Assembly: GCA_934462825.1 (NCBI GenBank)
Contig: CAKSIP010000003.1
Coordinates: 1-64,000, forward strand
Source: an uncultured Eubacteriales bacterium
GTDB lineage: Bacteria > Bacillota > Clostridia > Oscillospirales > CAG-272
DNA: 64,000 bases
Direction: 5' to 3'
The position numbers and the translations under genes are program-made. The notes under the pieces were generated by a model, which did no database searches, was not told the origin of the DNA, and saw nothing but the letters and a program-made list of their open reading frames with translations. This document shows positions 18,039-26,242 of this stretch, piece after piece. Position 1 is the stretch's first letter; each line of letters starts with the position of its first letter.

Positions 18039-19380
18039 GGCCCGGCGTTTCCTCGCTGGCCAAGGAACGGAACTTGGTGTAACGGCCAATCCATCCCATT
18101 TTCACCGTCCCGGTGGAGCCGTGACGGTTTTTGGCGATAATGACTTCACAGATGTTGCCGTCATTTTCCACCGGCGCTTCATCCGTCTTATAATATTCAT
18201 CGCGGTAGAGGAACATGACGACATCGGCGTCCTGCTCAATCGCGCCCGAATCACGCAAATCGGAAAGCATGGGCTTTTTGCTGGTTCTGGCCTCCGGGCC
18301 GCGGGAAAGCTGCGCGCAGCAGATGACGGGAACCATCAATTCCTTGGCCATGATTTTCATGGCGCGGGAAATGTCGCCCACCTCCTGCACCCGGTTGTCG
18401 GTGTGGCGCTCGCCTTGCATGAGCTGAAGATAGTCCACAATGACAAGGCCGAGGTTGTCCACCCGGCGAAGCTTGGCTTTCATTTCGGTTACATTGATAC
18501 CGGAGGTATCGTCAATAAGAATATCACTGCCGGCCAGACGGGAAGCCGCCTCGGCCAGCCGATCCCATTCTTCGGGCTTGAGATTGCCCGAACGCATGGA
18601 GTAGCTGTCGATCATGGCTTCGCTGGAAAGGATACGGGAAACCAGCTGTTCCGAAGACATTTCCAGCGAAAAGATGCAGACTTTTTTCTTGGTTTGAATG
18701 GCGACGTTTGTGCCGATGTTGAGCGCAAAGCTGGTTTTTCCCATACCGGGGCGGGCGCCCACCAAAAGCAGGTCGCTTTTTCCCATGCCGGCCAGCACGG
18801 TGTCAAGTCCCGAAAAGCCGGTCTTGGTGCCGCGCACCGATTCGGCATCGGTGCTGAGTGCCTGCAAATTGGCATACACATCCCCTAAAACCTCCCGGAT
18901 GTGCTGGAAGTTGCGTGTGTCGCGCCCCTGCGCAATTTCAAAAATTTTGCTTTCGGCGTAATCCACAATGGCGGCCGTGGAGCTTTGCTCGCTGTACGCG
19001 GTGTCGGAAATTTCGCCGCATACGGTAATCAAGCTGCGCAGCACGCTCTTTTCTTTTACAATGCGCGCATAGTCCTTGACATTGAGCGCGTTGGGCACAA
19101 CTTGCGACAGCGTGCGGATGTAGTCCTCTCCGCCCGATTTGTCATAGATCCCCTTGCGTACCAACACGTCAATCAGGGTAACAATATCAATCTCGCTGTT
19201 CGTCAAAAACAGCTCGTGCATGGCAAGATAGATCTGTGTATGCTCCGAAATATAAAAGTCGGAGGCGCTGACGCGGTCGGCAATTTCATTAAAGGCATCA
19301 GGATCTATCAAAACGGAGCCGAGAAGCGATTGCTCTGCAATCAGCGAGAAGGGCATTTTTCGGATGATTTCCTCATTCAT
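18031..19380 (-). CDS. dnaB: Replicative DNA helicase
   Basis: Hexameric 5'-3' helicase of the replication fork. From the ATG at 19380 it has 449 residues; a TTG at 19404 is the alternative start. The N-terminal helical domain (PFSLIAEQSLLGSVL) is followed by the RecA-like domain with Walker A ARPGMGKTSFALN, Walker B VIVDYLQLMQG, and the C-terminal VMFLYRDEYY and AKNRHGSTGTV. It follows rplI by about 90 bases and overlaps tilS by eight, matching the rplI-dnaB order common in Bacillota. Confidence 0.96.
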   Translation of the reverse strand: MNEEIIRKMPFSLIAEQSLLGSVLIDPDAFNEIADRVSASDFYISEHTQIYLAMHELFLTNSEIDIVTLIDVLVRKGIYDKSGGEDYIRTLSQVVPNALNVKDYARIVKEKSVLRSLITVCGEISDTAYSEQSSTAAIVDYAESKIFEIAQGRDTRNFQHIREVLGDVYANLQALSTDAESVRGTKTGFSGLDTVLAGMGKSDLLLVGARPGMGKTSFALNIGTNVAIQTKKKVCIFSLEMSSEQLVSRILSSEAMIDSYSMRSGNLKPEEWDRLAEAASRLAGSDILIDDTSGINVTEMKAKLRRVDNLGLVIVDYLQLMQGERHTDNRVQEVGDISRAMKIMAKELMVPVICCAQLSRGPEARTSKKPMLSDLRDSGAIEQDADVVMFLYRDEYYKTDEAPVENDGNICEVIIAKNRHGSTGTVKMGWIGRYTKFRSLASEETPGHG

Positions 19381-19472
19381 GGTGCAAATATCGTCCTTTT
19401 CCAATCAATAAAATAAGAATCAACGGGTGGCGGTGGAATGGCTCCCCTCCAAAGCGATGGTTTCCTTATGCC

Positions 19473-19919
19473 TTATTTGTCGGAAACAACGACTTTGACC
19501 TTGCCGGCAATGTCGGTGTACAGCTTGACTTCGGCCAGATAGGTTCCGAAAGCCTTGATGTTTTCTGCTAACGTGAGCTTGCGGCGGTCAATGACAATTC
19601 CGTGTTGCTTTTCCAAGGCTTCGGCAATGTCTTTGGCTGTGACGGAACCGTACAGCTTGCCGTCCGCGCCGGCCTGTCCGACAATTTTGACCGTGACCTT
19701 GCCGAGCTTTTCGGCTGTTTCACGGGCGGCGGCTTTTTCCGTTTCGATTTTATACAGGCGCGATTCCTCACGGTTTTTCACTTCGTTGATCGCCTTGGCG
19801 TCAGCCGGGACAGCCAGCCCGCGAGGCAAAAGAAAGTTGCGGGCGTATCCGTCCGAAACTTCAATAATCTGATCTTTTTTTCCTTGTCCTTTCACATCTT
19901 GCGTAAGTATAAGTTTCAT
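19473..19919 (-). CDS. rplI: 50S ribosomal protein L9
   Basis: Structural protein of the large subunit near the L1 stalk. The 148 residues have the N-terminal globular domain MKLILTQDVKGQGKKD with GYARNFLLPRGLAVPA, a long connecting helix, and the C-terminal domain ending in VAEVKLYTDIAGKVKVVV. It lies between gdpP and dnaB. Confidence 0.97.
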   Translation of the reverse strand: MKLILTQDVKGQGKKDQIIEVSDGYARNFLLPRGLAVPADAKAINEVKNREESRLYKIETEKAAARETAEKLGKVTVKIVGQAGADGKLYGSVTAKDIAEALEKQHGIVIDRRKLTLAENIKAFGTYLAEVKLYTDIAGKVKVVVSDK

Positions 19920-19967
19920 GTGATTTGTCCTCCTAATATGCTATATCCGTATGCGAAAATGAGACGA

Positions 19968-22148
19968 TCAGTCGTCAAGATAATGGTTGATGGCGCTCTT
20001 GAGAAGCACCAAAACCTCGTTCATGGTGCGTCCGGTCACTTGCGCGCCGGCCGCGTCGAAATGTCCGCCGCCTCGCAGCTTTTCCAGAATCAGCTGGACG
20101 TTGATGGTGCCGGTCGAGCGGGCGGAAATGTGAATGGTTTCTCCGATTTTGACTAACGTGAAGGCCGCGCTGACCTGCCGCACGGTGATCAGGCGCTCCG
20201 CCGCCTTGGAGGCGGCCACGCGGTCGTACTTTTCATCGGTGCCGAGGCTGACGGCAATGGCCATGTTGTCTCGGTAGATGGTGACGTTTTCCGGCATGAA
20301 AAATTTCGCTTCCGCCAAATGCTCGGTAATATCGTCCTCAAAAAACAGCCGTGCTTTTTCGCTGGTAGCGCCGGCGCCGCGCAGGAAATAGGCGGCGGCA
20401 AACGTGCGCATGCCGGTGGAGCGCGTAAAGTTCATGGTGTCAAGCATAATGCCGGAGAGCATTACGTTGGCTTCTTCTTTCAAAAGAGAGCCTTCCGGCA
20501 GCTCGCTTTCAATCATTTCCGCAATCAGCTCGCTGGCGGAGGAAGCGGAGGGGATAATGTACTCCAAAAGCAACGGGCGGCTGAATTCTGAAACCTTTCG
20601 GTGGTGATCCACAACCACAAGATCGGCTACACTTTTGGCGACATCGGGCGATTCGATGATGTTGAAGTTGTTGGCGTCCACAACGATCAAAAGCGTGTCG
20701 GACGTGATCTGATCCAGCGCGGAGGCGCCGTTCAAAAACATATTTTTGTATTCCGGTAATTGGACGATTTCATTCGTGCAAGCAAGGAAGGTATCGCTTT
20801 CGGTGTCCACAATGATTCGCACATTGGTGTAAGGAGCGCCGACCGTCCGGGCAAAGCGCGCCATGCCGAGGCAGGCGCCGATGGAGTCGCAGTCGGGGTT
20901 CTTGTGTCCCATGACCATAATCCGGTTGTGAGAACGAATCAGCTCGGCGAGGAACTTGGCATTGACTCTGGCGTCAATCATTTCTCGCTTCTGCGTGCTC
21001 TTGGAGCGGCCGCCGAAGATTTCAAAGCTTTCGGCGCGACGGATGACCACCTGATCGCCGCCGCGGCGCAGGGCCGTGTCCAGCGCAAGCTGGGCGTTGT
21101 GCTCCCGATCGGCAATGGTGGCGCCGACGCCGGAAATGCCCATGGAAACGGTGACCGACATGGAGCTGTCACCAAGCTCCTCGGCACGGATCATATCGAG
21201 AATGGGGAAGTTTTGCGCGATGGTTTCCTCCAGCTTTTCCTGGGAAAAGAGCATCATGTATTTGTCGCGGTCATACTCGCACAAAATGCCGCCGAGATCT
21301 GCGCCCCACTGCTTGATGTGCATTTCAATGTTGTTGGCGGCTTGGCGGTAATTGATCCGCACATACTGCGCCAGCTCCTCTAAGTTGTCAAGCACGATGT
21401 AGGCAACGATGAGGTTGTCCTTGATCATGCGATCCTTCAGATCAAACAGCTCCGTGCATTCGTCAAATAACGTCAGGTTGTAGTTGCGAAGGCCGTCCTT
21501 GACGTTTTCGGCCGGAACCTTGACCGAATAGGCCTTGGCCAAAAAGCGGCGGTCGCCAATGCGGTATTCCACGCCGCCGCTGCCGTTGGCGGTGCGGCTT
21601 TCGGCCGTGTCGGCCGTGGTTGCCGAGACAGACGCTTCTTTTTTGCTTTTGTCTTCACCCTCGCCCTCGCCCTTTTCGGCCAGCGCACGGGCTTTGCCGA
21701 TGCGATCCGCATCCGAGGGAGAACGTGTAGCGGCGCGGAGCGCTTCTACATCAAAGGGAAAGAATTTCCCGAGGTTTTTGCCGAACAGCGAGCTTCCGTC
21801 CGGCACCAACAGTTCACGCATCGCGGCGTTGTACCAGATCACCGTGCCGTCGTCATGCGTAATGACGGCCGGGATGTCCGATTGTTCAATCAGATCGGTC
21901 ATGGCGGCTCCGTTGAGCGTGACCTCGTTCCGCATTTCGGTATATTGATGCAGCGTCAGCCGGCATTTGATGAGAATGGCGGCGGAGGCCGCTATAAAAA
22001 CAGCCAAAAGCGTCAGGCCGGAATATAGAGGCGGAACGGCGGAAATCGAGAGAAGAAGCTGGAGGGCGAGACAGATCACGCCGGTCAGCAAGCAAATCCA
22101 AATCAGCATTTCAGGCTCCAGATGAAAGCCCTTTCGCTTGTTTTTCAT
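19968..22148 (-). CDS. gdpP: Cyclic-di-AMP phosphodiesterase GdpP-like (PAS, degenerate GGDEF, DHH-DHHA1)
   Basis: Degrades c-di-AMP in the membrane, linking wall stress and potassium balance. The 726 residues start with two TM segments, then a PAS region (IPAVITHDDGTVIWYNAAMRELL), a degenerate GGDEF domain (residues 240-370), the DHH domain with MGHKNPDCDSIGA and VVVDHHRK, and the DHHA1 end GGGHFDAAGAQV. It is longer than the usual 650-660 residues. The excess is a Glu/Lys/Ser/Thr-rich insert at about residues 157-195 between PAS and GGDEF. It sits downstream of the yybS homologue, as in Bacillus. Confidence 0.93.
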   Translation of the reverse strand: MKNKRKGFHLEPEMLIWICLLTGVICLALQLLLSISAVPPLYSGLTLLAVFIAASAAILIKCRLTLHQYTEMRNEVTLNGAAMTDLIEQSDIPAVITHDDGTVIWYNAAMRELLVPDGSSLFGKNLGKFFPFDVEALRAATRSPSDADRIGKARALAEKGEGEGEDKSKKEASVSATTADTAESRTANGSGGVEYRIGDRRFLAKAYSVKVPAENVKDGLRNYNLTLFDECTELFDLKDRMIKDNLIVAYIVLDNLEELAQYVRINYRQAANNIEMHIKQWGADLGGILCEYDRDKYMMLFSQEKLEETIAQNFPILDMIRAEELGDSSMSVTVSMGISGVGATIADREHNAQLALDTALRRGGDQVVIRRAESFEIFGGRSKSTQKREMIDARVNAKFLAELIRSHNRIMVMGHKNPDCDSIGACLGMARFARTVGAPYTNVRIIVDTESDTFLACTNEIVQLPEYKNMFLNGASALDQITSDTLLIVVDANNFNIIESPDVAKSVADLVVVDHHRKVSEFSRPLLLEYIIPSASSASELIAEMIESELPEGSLLKEEANVMLSGIMLDTMNFTRSTGMRTFAAAYFLRGAGATSEKARLFFEDDITEHLAEAKFFMPENVTIYRDNMAIAVSLGTDEKYDRVAASKAAERLITVRQVSAAFTLVKIGETIHISARSTGTINVQLILEKLRGGGHFDAAGAQVTGRTMNEVLVLLKSAINHYLDD

Positions 22149-22211
22149 AAAAAGTCACACCTTTCTTTAGCGTTTGGAACAGGCAAAATGGTACGTTTGA
22201 CGGTGAGGCAC

Positions 22212-23384
22212 TCAATTTCCTCCCCACTTGTCTTGCAGGTAGTTTCGCAAAGGGAACATCACCGAGGCATAGGCGCCGAGGCAGGCGGCCAGGGTGACGG
22301 CAAGGGAAACATTGAAAAAAGCCAAAATGACGAGAAGAAGGAAGAACCATGTCCCGGTGCCCCGGCGGTTGTCGTCCGACAGACGACCGGAAAGCCATGC
22401 AAAGCACATGATTACAAGGCCGGGGAGAAGAATCCAATACAGGTTGGTGCAGACGGTAAAAGCGGCCGCCGTGCTGTAAGAATTGCCGATGATGGACATG
22501 ATGATAAAGGACAAAAGAAAAGTAACGCCCGAAAAAGGGCTGACAAAAAAGCGCTCCATTTTTTCGGTGATATAGGACTTTCCGCCCGAACGACGGATCA
22601 TGAGAAAGTGGATCTTCTGTGCGAAGAAGGAGGCGGTATTGCTCAAAAAGACAAGAATGGCAGGCGTCAGGGCGATGATTTGCGCCGAGATGGTTTCGGC
22701 CTGATCGGACGAGAAAAACGGCTCGGAGCTTCCGTTTACCAAGGAAACGTCCAGCGAAGCAAAGACCTTGGCGAGACTTTGACGAAGATTGTCAAAGAAG
22801 TTGCGGAAATAGTCCAGATTGCACTCTCCCGTGAAATAAAGCATCGAAAGGAAAGCGGCTATCAGTAAAAAGCCGATAAACGCCGTGCTCGTGACGCACA
22901 GCGCGCCAACGCGGGACGTTTCCGCCGCCAGCGCATAGGCTAACAGCAGGGCGGGGATCAGCAGGGAAAGCGTGAGCAGCGAGCCGAACCAGCTTCGCGT
23001 GACCACGGTGGAGATGGCGTAGGACAATACGGGGATAATCGCAAGATACGGAGACGCCGTATAGTTGATCAGCCAGGCAAAAGCCCCGGTGCCGACGGTG
23101 AAGATCAGGCAGAGCGCGATCATCGGCATGCCCGACGAAAGGCCGAACATTCCGCCGAGAAAAACCAAAATCAGCAACGTGGGGATCTTTTTCTCGGAAA
23201 AAATCAGAAGGAACAAAGCACAGAGAACGGCCGCGATAATGTCCACAAACAAGTACATAATAAAGGGAATGGCCAGCGTGCAGGCAAAGACCACCAGCAC
23301 GGCAAAAGCTACGGCACCCCGCGACCGCTTGAGCAAGTCATTGCTGGCGATGGGGGCAAAAATACCGCCTCCCGTTTCACTCAT
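22212..23384 (-). CDS. YybS-like polytopic membrane protein (DUF2232)
   Basis: A 390-residue protein with about eight hydrophobic segments, located just before gdpP, the position held by yybS in Bacillus. The family has no established biochemical role; it resembles small-molecule-transporter membrane subunits. The ATG at 23384 is chosen because AAAGGAGG lies eight bases upstream; an in-frame ATG at 23432 lacks a ribosome site. A central loop (FRNFFDNLRQSLAKVFASLD) faces one side of the membrane. First gene of the yybS-gdpP-rplI-dnaB-tilS run. Confidence 0.8.
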   Translation of the reverse strand: MSETGGGIFAPIASNDLLKRSRGAVAFAVLVVFACTLAIPFIMYLFVDIIAAVLCALFLLIFSEKKIPTLLILVFLGGMFGLSSGMPMIALCLIFTVGTGAFAWLINYTASPYLAIIPVLSYAISTVVTRSWFGSLLTLSLLIPALLLAYALAAETSRVGALCVTSTAFIGFLLIAAFLSMLYFTGECNLDYFRNFFDNLRQSLAKVFASLDVSLVNGSSEPFFSSDQAETISAQIIALTPAILVFLSNTASFFAQKIHFLMIRRSGGKSYITEKMERFFVSPFSGVTFLLSFIIMSIIGNSYSTAAAFTVCTNLYWILLPGLVIMCFAWLSGRLSDDNRRGTGTWFFLLLVILAFFNVSLAVTLAACLGAYASVMFPLRNYLQDKWGGN

Positions 23385-23446
23385 GTGTTTCGCCTCCTTT
23401 CCGATTTTTTGTCCCATCAGGGCAAATTTCAATTATTCATTATAAT

Positions 23447-23475
23447 AGTATAGCATATTTCCCCTCGCTTGTAAA
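23447..23475 (-). promoter_or_regulatory. Promoter of the yybS-gdpP-rplI-dnaB operon
   Basis: Minus strand TTTACA, 17 bases, TATACT, about 60 bases before the yybS start. Confidence 0.7.
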
Positions 23476-23588
23476 CATTTTTTCTGTGTAGATTGGCTGA
23501 AAATTGCATGTTTTTTTTCGCAAATCTTTTTCGGAACAGGTAAAAAAGAAAAAAGAATTGAAAAAAACGAAAAAAATCACAAAAACTC

Positions 23589-23617
23589 TTGCAAATCGAA
23601 ATAAAGTGTGGTATAAT
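23589..23617 (+). promoter_or_regulatory. Promoter of the rimP-nusA-infB operon
   Basis: TTGCAA, 17 bases, TATAAT, divergent from the yybS promoter. Confidence 0.85.
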
Positions 23618-23834
23618 CAGTTGAAACTATGATGAGGGAGCGGGCGTAAGTCCGCTCCTAATTTTGACGCACACAAAATTTTTGCTCCCCGGAAGGGAGC
23701 TGCAGAACGTGCGACGGTGGCGAAAGAGCGAAACAAATCGCAAGTGGCAAAGTGGCAAAGGGCCAATTGCAAACCGTAAATCGAAAAAAAGGAAGGCGGC
23801 CGGAGCCGCCGGAAGGGAAAGGAGAAAGTGGAAA
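23618..23834 (+). promoter_or_regulatory. Structured leader of the rimP-nusA operon
   Basis: A 5' leader of about 210 bases. It contains a hairpin at 23637-23658 (GGAGCGG stem, eight-base loop) followed by a short T-rich stretch, a second at 23684-23700 (GCTCCC/GGGAGC), an AGTGGCAA direct repeat near 23745, and a GGCGGC/GCCGCC hairpin at 23795-23810 close to the start codon. The first hairpin could be an attenuator, as expected for NusA-controlled operons, but no known riboswitch core is recognised. Confidence 0.5.
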
Positions 23835-24350
23835 GTGGCAAAAACAGCAGCAGAAGCAGAAAAAAATCGTCGTTCGGGCGGTAAATCCGGCGGCGTGGCC
23901 GCTACCGTGCGCGCTTGGATTGAGCCGACGGTGGCATCGCTCGGCTACTCTCTTTGGGACGTGGAGTTTGTCAAAGAGGGCGTAAGGCAGATCCTTCGCG
24001 TGACAATCGACTCCGAAAGCGGTGTTACGATTGAGGACTGCGAAAAAGTGCATCGCGCCATTGATCCGATTCTGGATGAAGCCGATCCCATTGAAACCCA
24101 ATATTATTTGGAGGTCAGCTCCCCCGGCGTGGAGCGGGAGCTGAAAAACGCCGACCACCTGGCGGCCTGCGAGGGCCTTGCCGTGGAGGTGCGATTGTAT
24201 GCCCCCGTGGAGGGAAGCAAGGTGTTCCGCGGAACCCTTGGCGAATGCCCCGCCGGGCAGATTGTGATTTTTTGCGACGGCAAGGAGAGACGCTTTGACG
24301 CGTCGGCAGTGGCAAAAATTCATACCGTATATGATTTTGACGCGGACTGA
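23835..24350 (+). CDS. rimP: Ribosome maturation factor RimP
   Basis: Helps assemble the 30S subunit. From a GTG at 23835 (AGGAG ten bases upstream) the protein has 171 residues, close to family length. Landmarks are LGYSLWDVEFVKEG, LRVTIDSESGVTIEDCEKVHRAID, and the signature LEVSSPGVERELK. A longer in-frame reading back to 23664 would add a low-complexity Lys/Arg leader covering the 5' UTR hairpins and is unlikely. First gene of the conserved rimP-nusA-rnpM-L7Ae-infB operon. Confidence 0.93.
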   Translation: MAKTAAEAEKNRRSGGKSGGVAATVRAWIEPTVASLGYSLWDVEFVKEGVRQILRVTIDSESGVTIEDCEKVHRAIDPILDEADPIETQYYLEVSSPGVERELKNADHLAACEGLAVEVRLYAPVEGSKVFRGTLGECPAGQIVIFCDGKERRFDASAVAKIHTVYDFDAD

Positions 24351-24386
24351 GGCGTTCCGTGAGAGAATTTTGAAAGGATATTCATT

Positions 24387-25415
24387 ATGAACAAGGAGTT
24401 TTTCGCAGCGCTTGAACTGCTGGCCAAGGAGAAAGGCATTCCTGCCGAATATATGCTGGAAAAGGTGGAGGCCGCTCTCGTTTCCGCGTATAAAAAAGAA
24501 TACGGAAACAATACCAATGTCCGCGTGGCCATTGATCCCGTCAAGGAGGACATTCGGGTGTACCAGCAAAAGACCGTGGTGGAGGAAGTGGAAAATCCAC
24601 AGATCGAAATTTCGCTGGACGATGCGAAAAAACTCAGCAAGCGGTATGCCGTTGGCAAGATTGTGGAAACGGAGGTCAAGCCGAAAAGCTTTCGCCGTTT
24701 GAGCGCCATGCAGGCAAAATCCGTCATTATTCAGGCGATTCGTGAGGCCGAGCGCCGGGTAGCGCAGGAGGCCTACGAAAGCAAGCGCGAGGAGATTATT
24801 ACCGCCACGGTGGTTCGGATTGATCCCCTCAACGGAAATGTCATTCTCGATACCGGAACGGGACGCAATGCCGTTTTGCTCCGCTCCGAGCAAATCCCCG
24901 GCGAAACCTTTACCGTAGATGAAAAGGTCAAGGTTTTTGTTACCGAGGTCAATAAAGAAGCCAAAGGCCCCCTGGTTACGCTGTCCCGCGTCCACCCCGG
25001 CCTTGTCCGTCGTATGTTTGAATTGGAGGTTCCCGAAATTCAGGACGGCGTGGTGCTGGTCAAGGGCGTGTCCCGCGAGGCCGGCTCCCGGACAAAAATT
25101 GCCGTATGCTCCCGCGATCCCGATGTGGATCCCGTGGGCGCTTGTATCGGAAACCACGGTATGCGTATTTCCGCTATCGTGGACGAGTTGCGCGGCGAGA
25201 AAATTGATATTATCAAATACAGCGAGACGCCGGAGGAATACATTGCCTCGGCCTTGGCGCCCGCTACTGTCAAACGCGTTATCATGACAGGGGAGCGCGC
25301 CTGCCTTGTCAATGTGGACGCCGACCAGCTCTCGCTTGCCATCGGCAAGGAGGGGCAGAACGCCCGCTTGGCCGCTCGCCTGACCGGCTACAAAATCGAC
25401 ATTAAAGCCGAATAA
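24387..25415 (+). CDS. nusA: Transcription termination/antitermination factor NusA
   Basis: Binds RNA polymerase and nascent RNA to modulate pausing, termination and antitermination. The 342 residues comprise the N-terminal polymerase-binding domain (MNKEFFAALELLAKEKG), an S1 domain (about residues 135-200), and two KH domains with IGNHGMRI and IGKEGQNARLAARLTGY. The acidic C-terminal repeats of proteobacterial NusA are absent, as usual in Bacillota. AAAGGATATTC precedes the ATG. Confidence 0.96.
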   Translation: MNKEFFAALELLAKEKGIPAEYMLEKVEAALVSAYKKEYGNNTNVRVAIDPVKEDIRVYQQKTVVEEVENPQIEISLDDAKKLSKRYAVGKIVETEVKPKSFRRLSAMQAKSVIIQAIREAERRVAQEAYESKREEIITATVVRIDPLNGNVILDTGTGRNAVLLRSEQIPGETFTVDEKVKVFVTEVNKEAKGPLVTLSRVHPGLVRRMFELEVPEIQDGVVLVKGVSREAGSRTKIAVCSRDPDVDPVGACIGNHGMRISAIVDELRGEKIDIIKYSETPEEYIASALAPATVKRVIMTGERACLVNVDADQLSLAIGKEGQNARLAARLTGYKIDIKAE

Positions 25416-25462
25416 TCGCGTCGATCCGAACATTCCGAAGGAGGACGGGAGGGAAACCTACA

Positions 25463-25756
25463 ATGAAAAACAAAAATGAAGCCCCGAAACAAAAGAAAAT
25501 GCCCGTCCGTCAGTGCCTCGGATGCGGCGAACATAAACTGAAAAGCGAATTGATTCGCGTGGTCAGAGATCCGCAGGGAGAAATTTCGCTGGACTTGCGC
25601 GGGAAGAAGTCGGGACGGGGCGCCTATGTGTGCCACGACGTCCGGTGTTTGAATAAGGCGCGCAAGAGCAAGCGGATTGAGCGAGCGCTAGATTGCACAA
25701 TCCCCGAAGAAATTTACGATCGTATGATCGAGGAGCTTTCGGAGGACGAAGCATGA
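25463..25756 (+). CDS. rnpM: RnpM/YlxR family RNA-binding protein (DUF448)
   Basis: A 97-residue basic protein with the family signature MPVRQCLGCGEHK, LIRVV, and GRGAYVCHD. Bacillus YlxR (RnpM) has been reported to bind RNase P RNA and modulate its activity. Located between nusA and the L7Ae-type gene, overlapping the latter by four bases. A GGAGG-type site precedes the ATG. Confidence 0.93.
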   Translation: MKNKNEAPKQKKMPVRQCLGCGEHKLKSELIRVVRDPQGEISLDLRGKKSGRGAYVCHDVRCLNKARKSKRIERALDCTIPEEIYDRMIEELSEDEA

Positions 25757-26163
25757 CGGCCAACAATGACAAGCTGCTTTTTGCCCTTGGCTTGTGCCGC
25801 CGTTCCGGCGCTTTGACGTGCGGAACGCCGCTGATTTGCACGGCTCTGCGTCAAAAGGGCAAGGAAAAACCTCTTTTGGTGCTGGTGGCCTCCGACGCAT
25901 CGGAAGCTACGCGGAAAAAGCTCACAGATAAGTGCGCTTTTTACGAGGTGCCGCTTTGGCCGCTTGCGTTTTCGGGAGAAACGCTGGCGTCCGCCGTCGG
26001 AAAAAAAGGCATGCTGGCCGCCGTGGCGATTGCCGGAGAGAATCCGGCGGCGCTGGTTCGCAAGCACTACGGCAAGGATGCCGATGCATCGGTGCCGGAA
26101 AACAAGGCCGAGCAGGGGCAACCGAGCCGGAAAAATGCGGATTCCGCGTCCGCTGAGGAATAA
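25753..26163 (+). CDS. L7Ae/YlxQ-like ribosomal-type protein
   Basis: A 136-residue protein starting at the ATG overlapping the rnpM stop. It carries the KLLFALGLCRRSGALTCG start and the VLVASDASEATRKKLTDKC segment of the L7Ae/L30e/YlxQ kink-turn-binding family. The family body ends near residue 105; the last 30 residues (DASVPENKAEQGQPSRK) form a hydrophilic tail. Probably an RNA-binding accessory to ribosomes or RNase P; its exact role is unknown. Confidence 0.85.
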   Translation: MTANNDKLLFALGLCRRSGALTCGTPLICTALRQKGKEKPLLVLVASDASEATRKKLTDKCAFYEVPLWPLAFSGETLASAVGKKGMLAAVAIAGENPAALVRKHYGKDADASVPENKAEQGQPSRKNADSASAEE

Positions 26164-26242
26164 TTTGTATAAACAATACTAAACATATCTTATCAAGGGA
26201 AAGGATGCTTCGCTTATCTCTTCAACGAAGCAAGGAGTGAAT

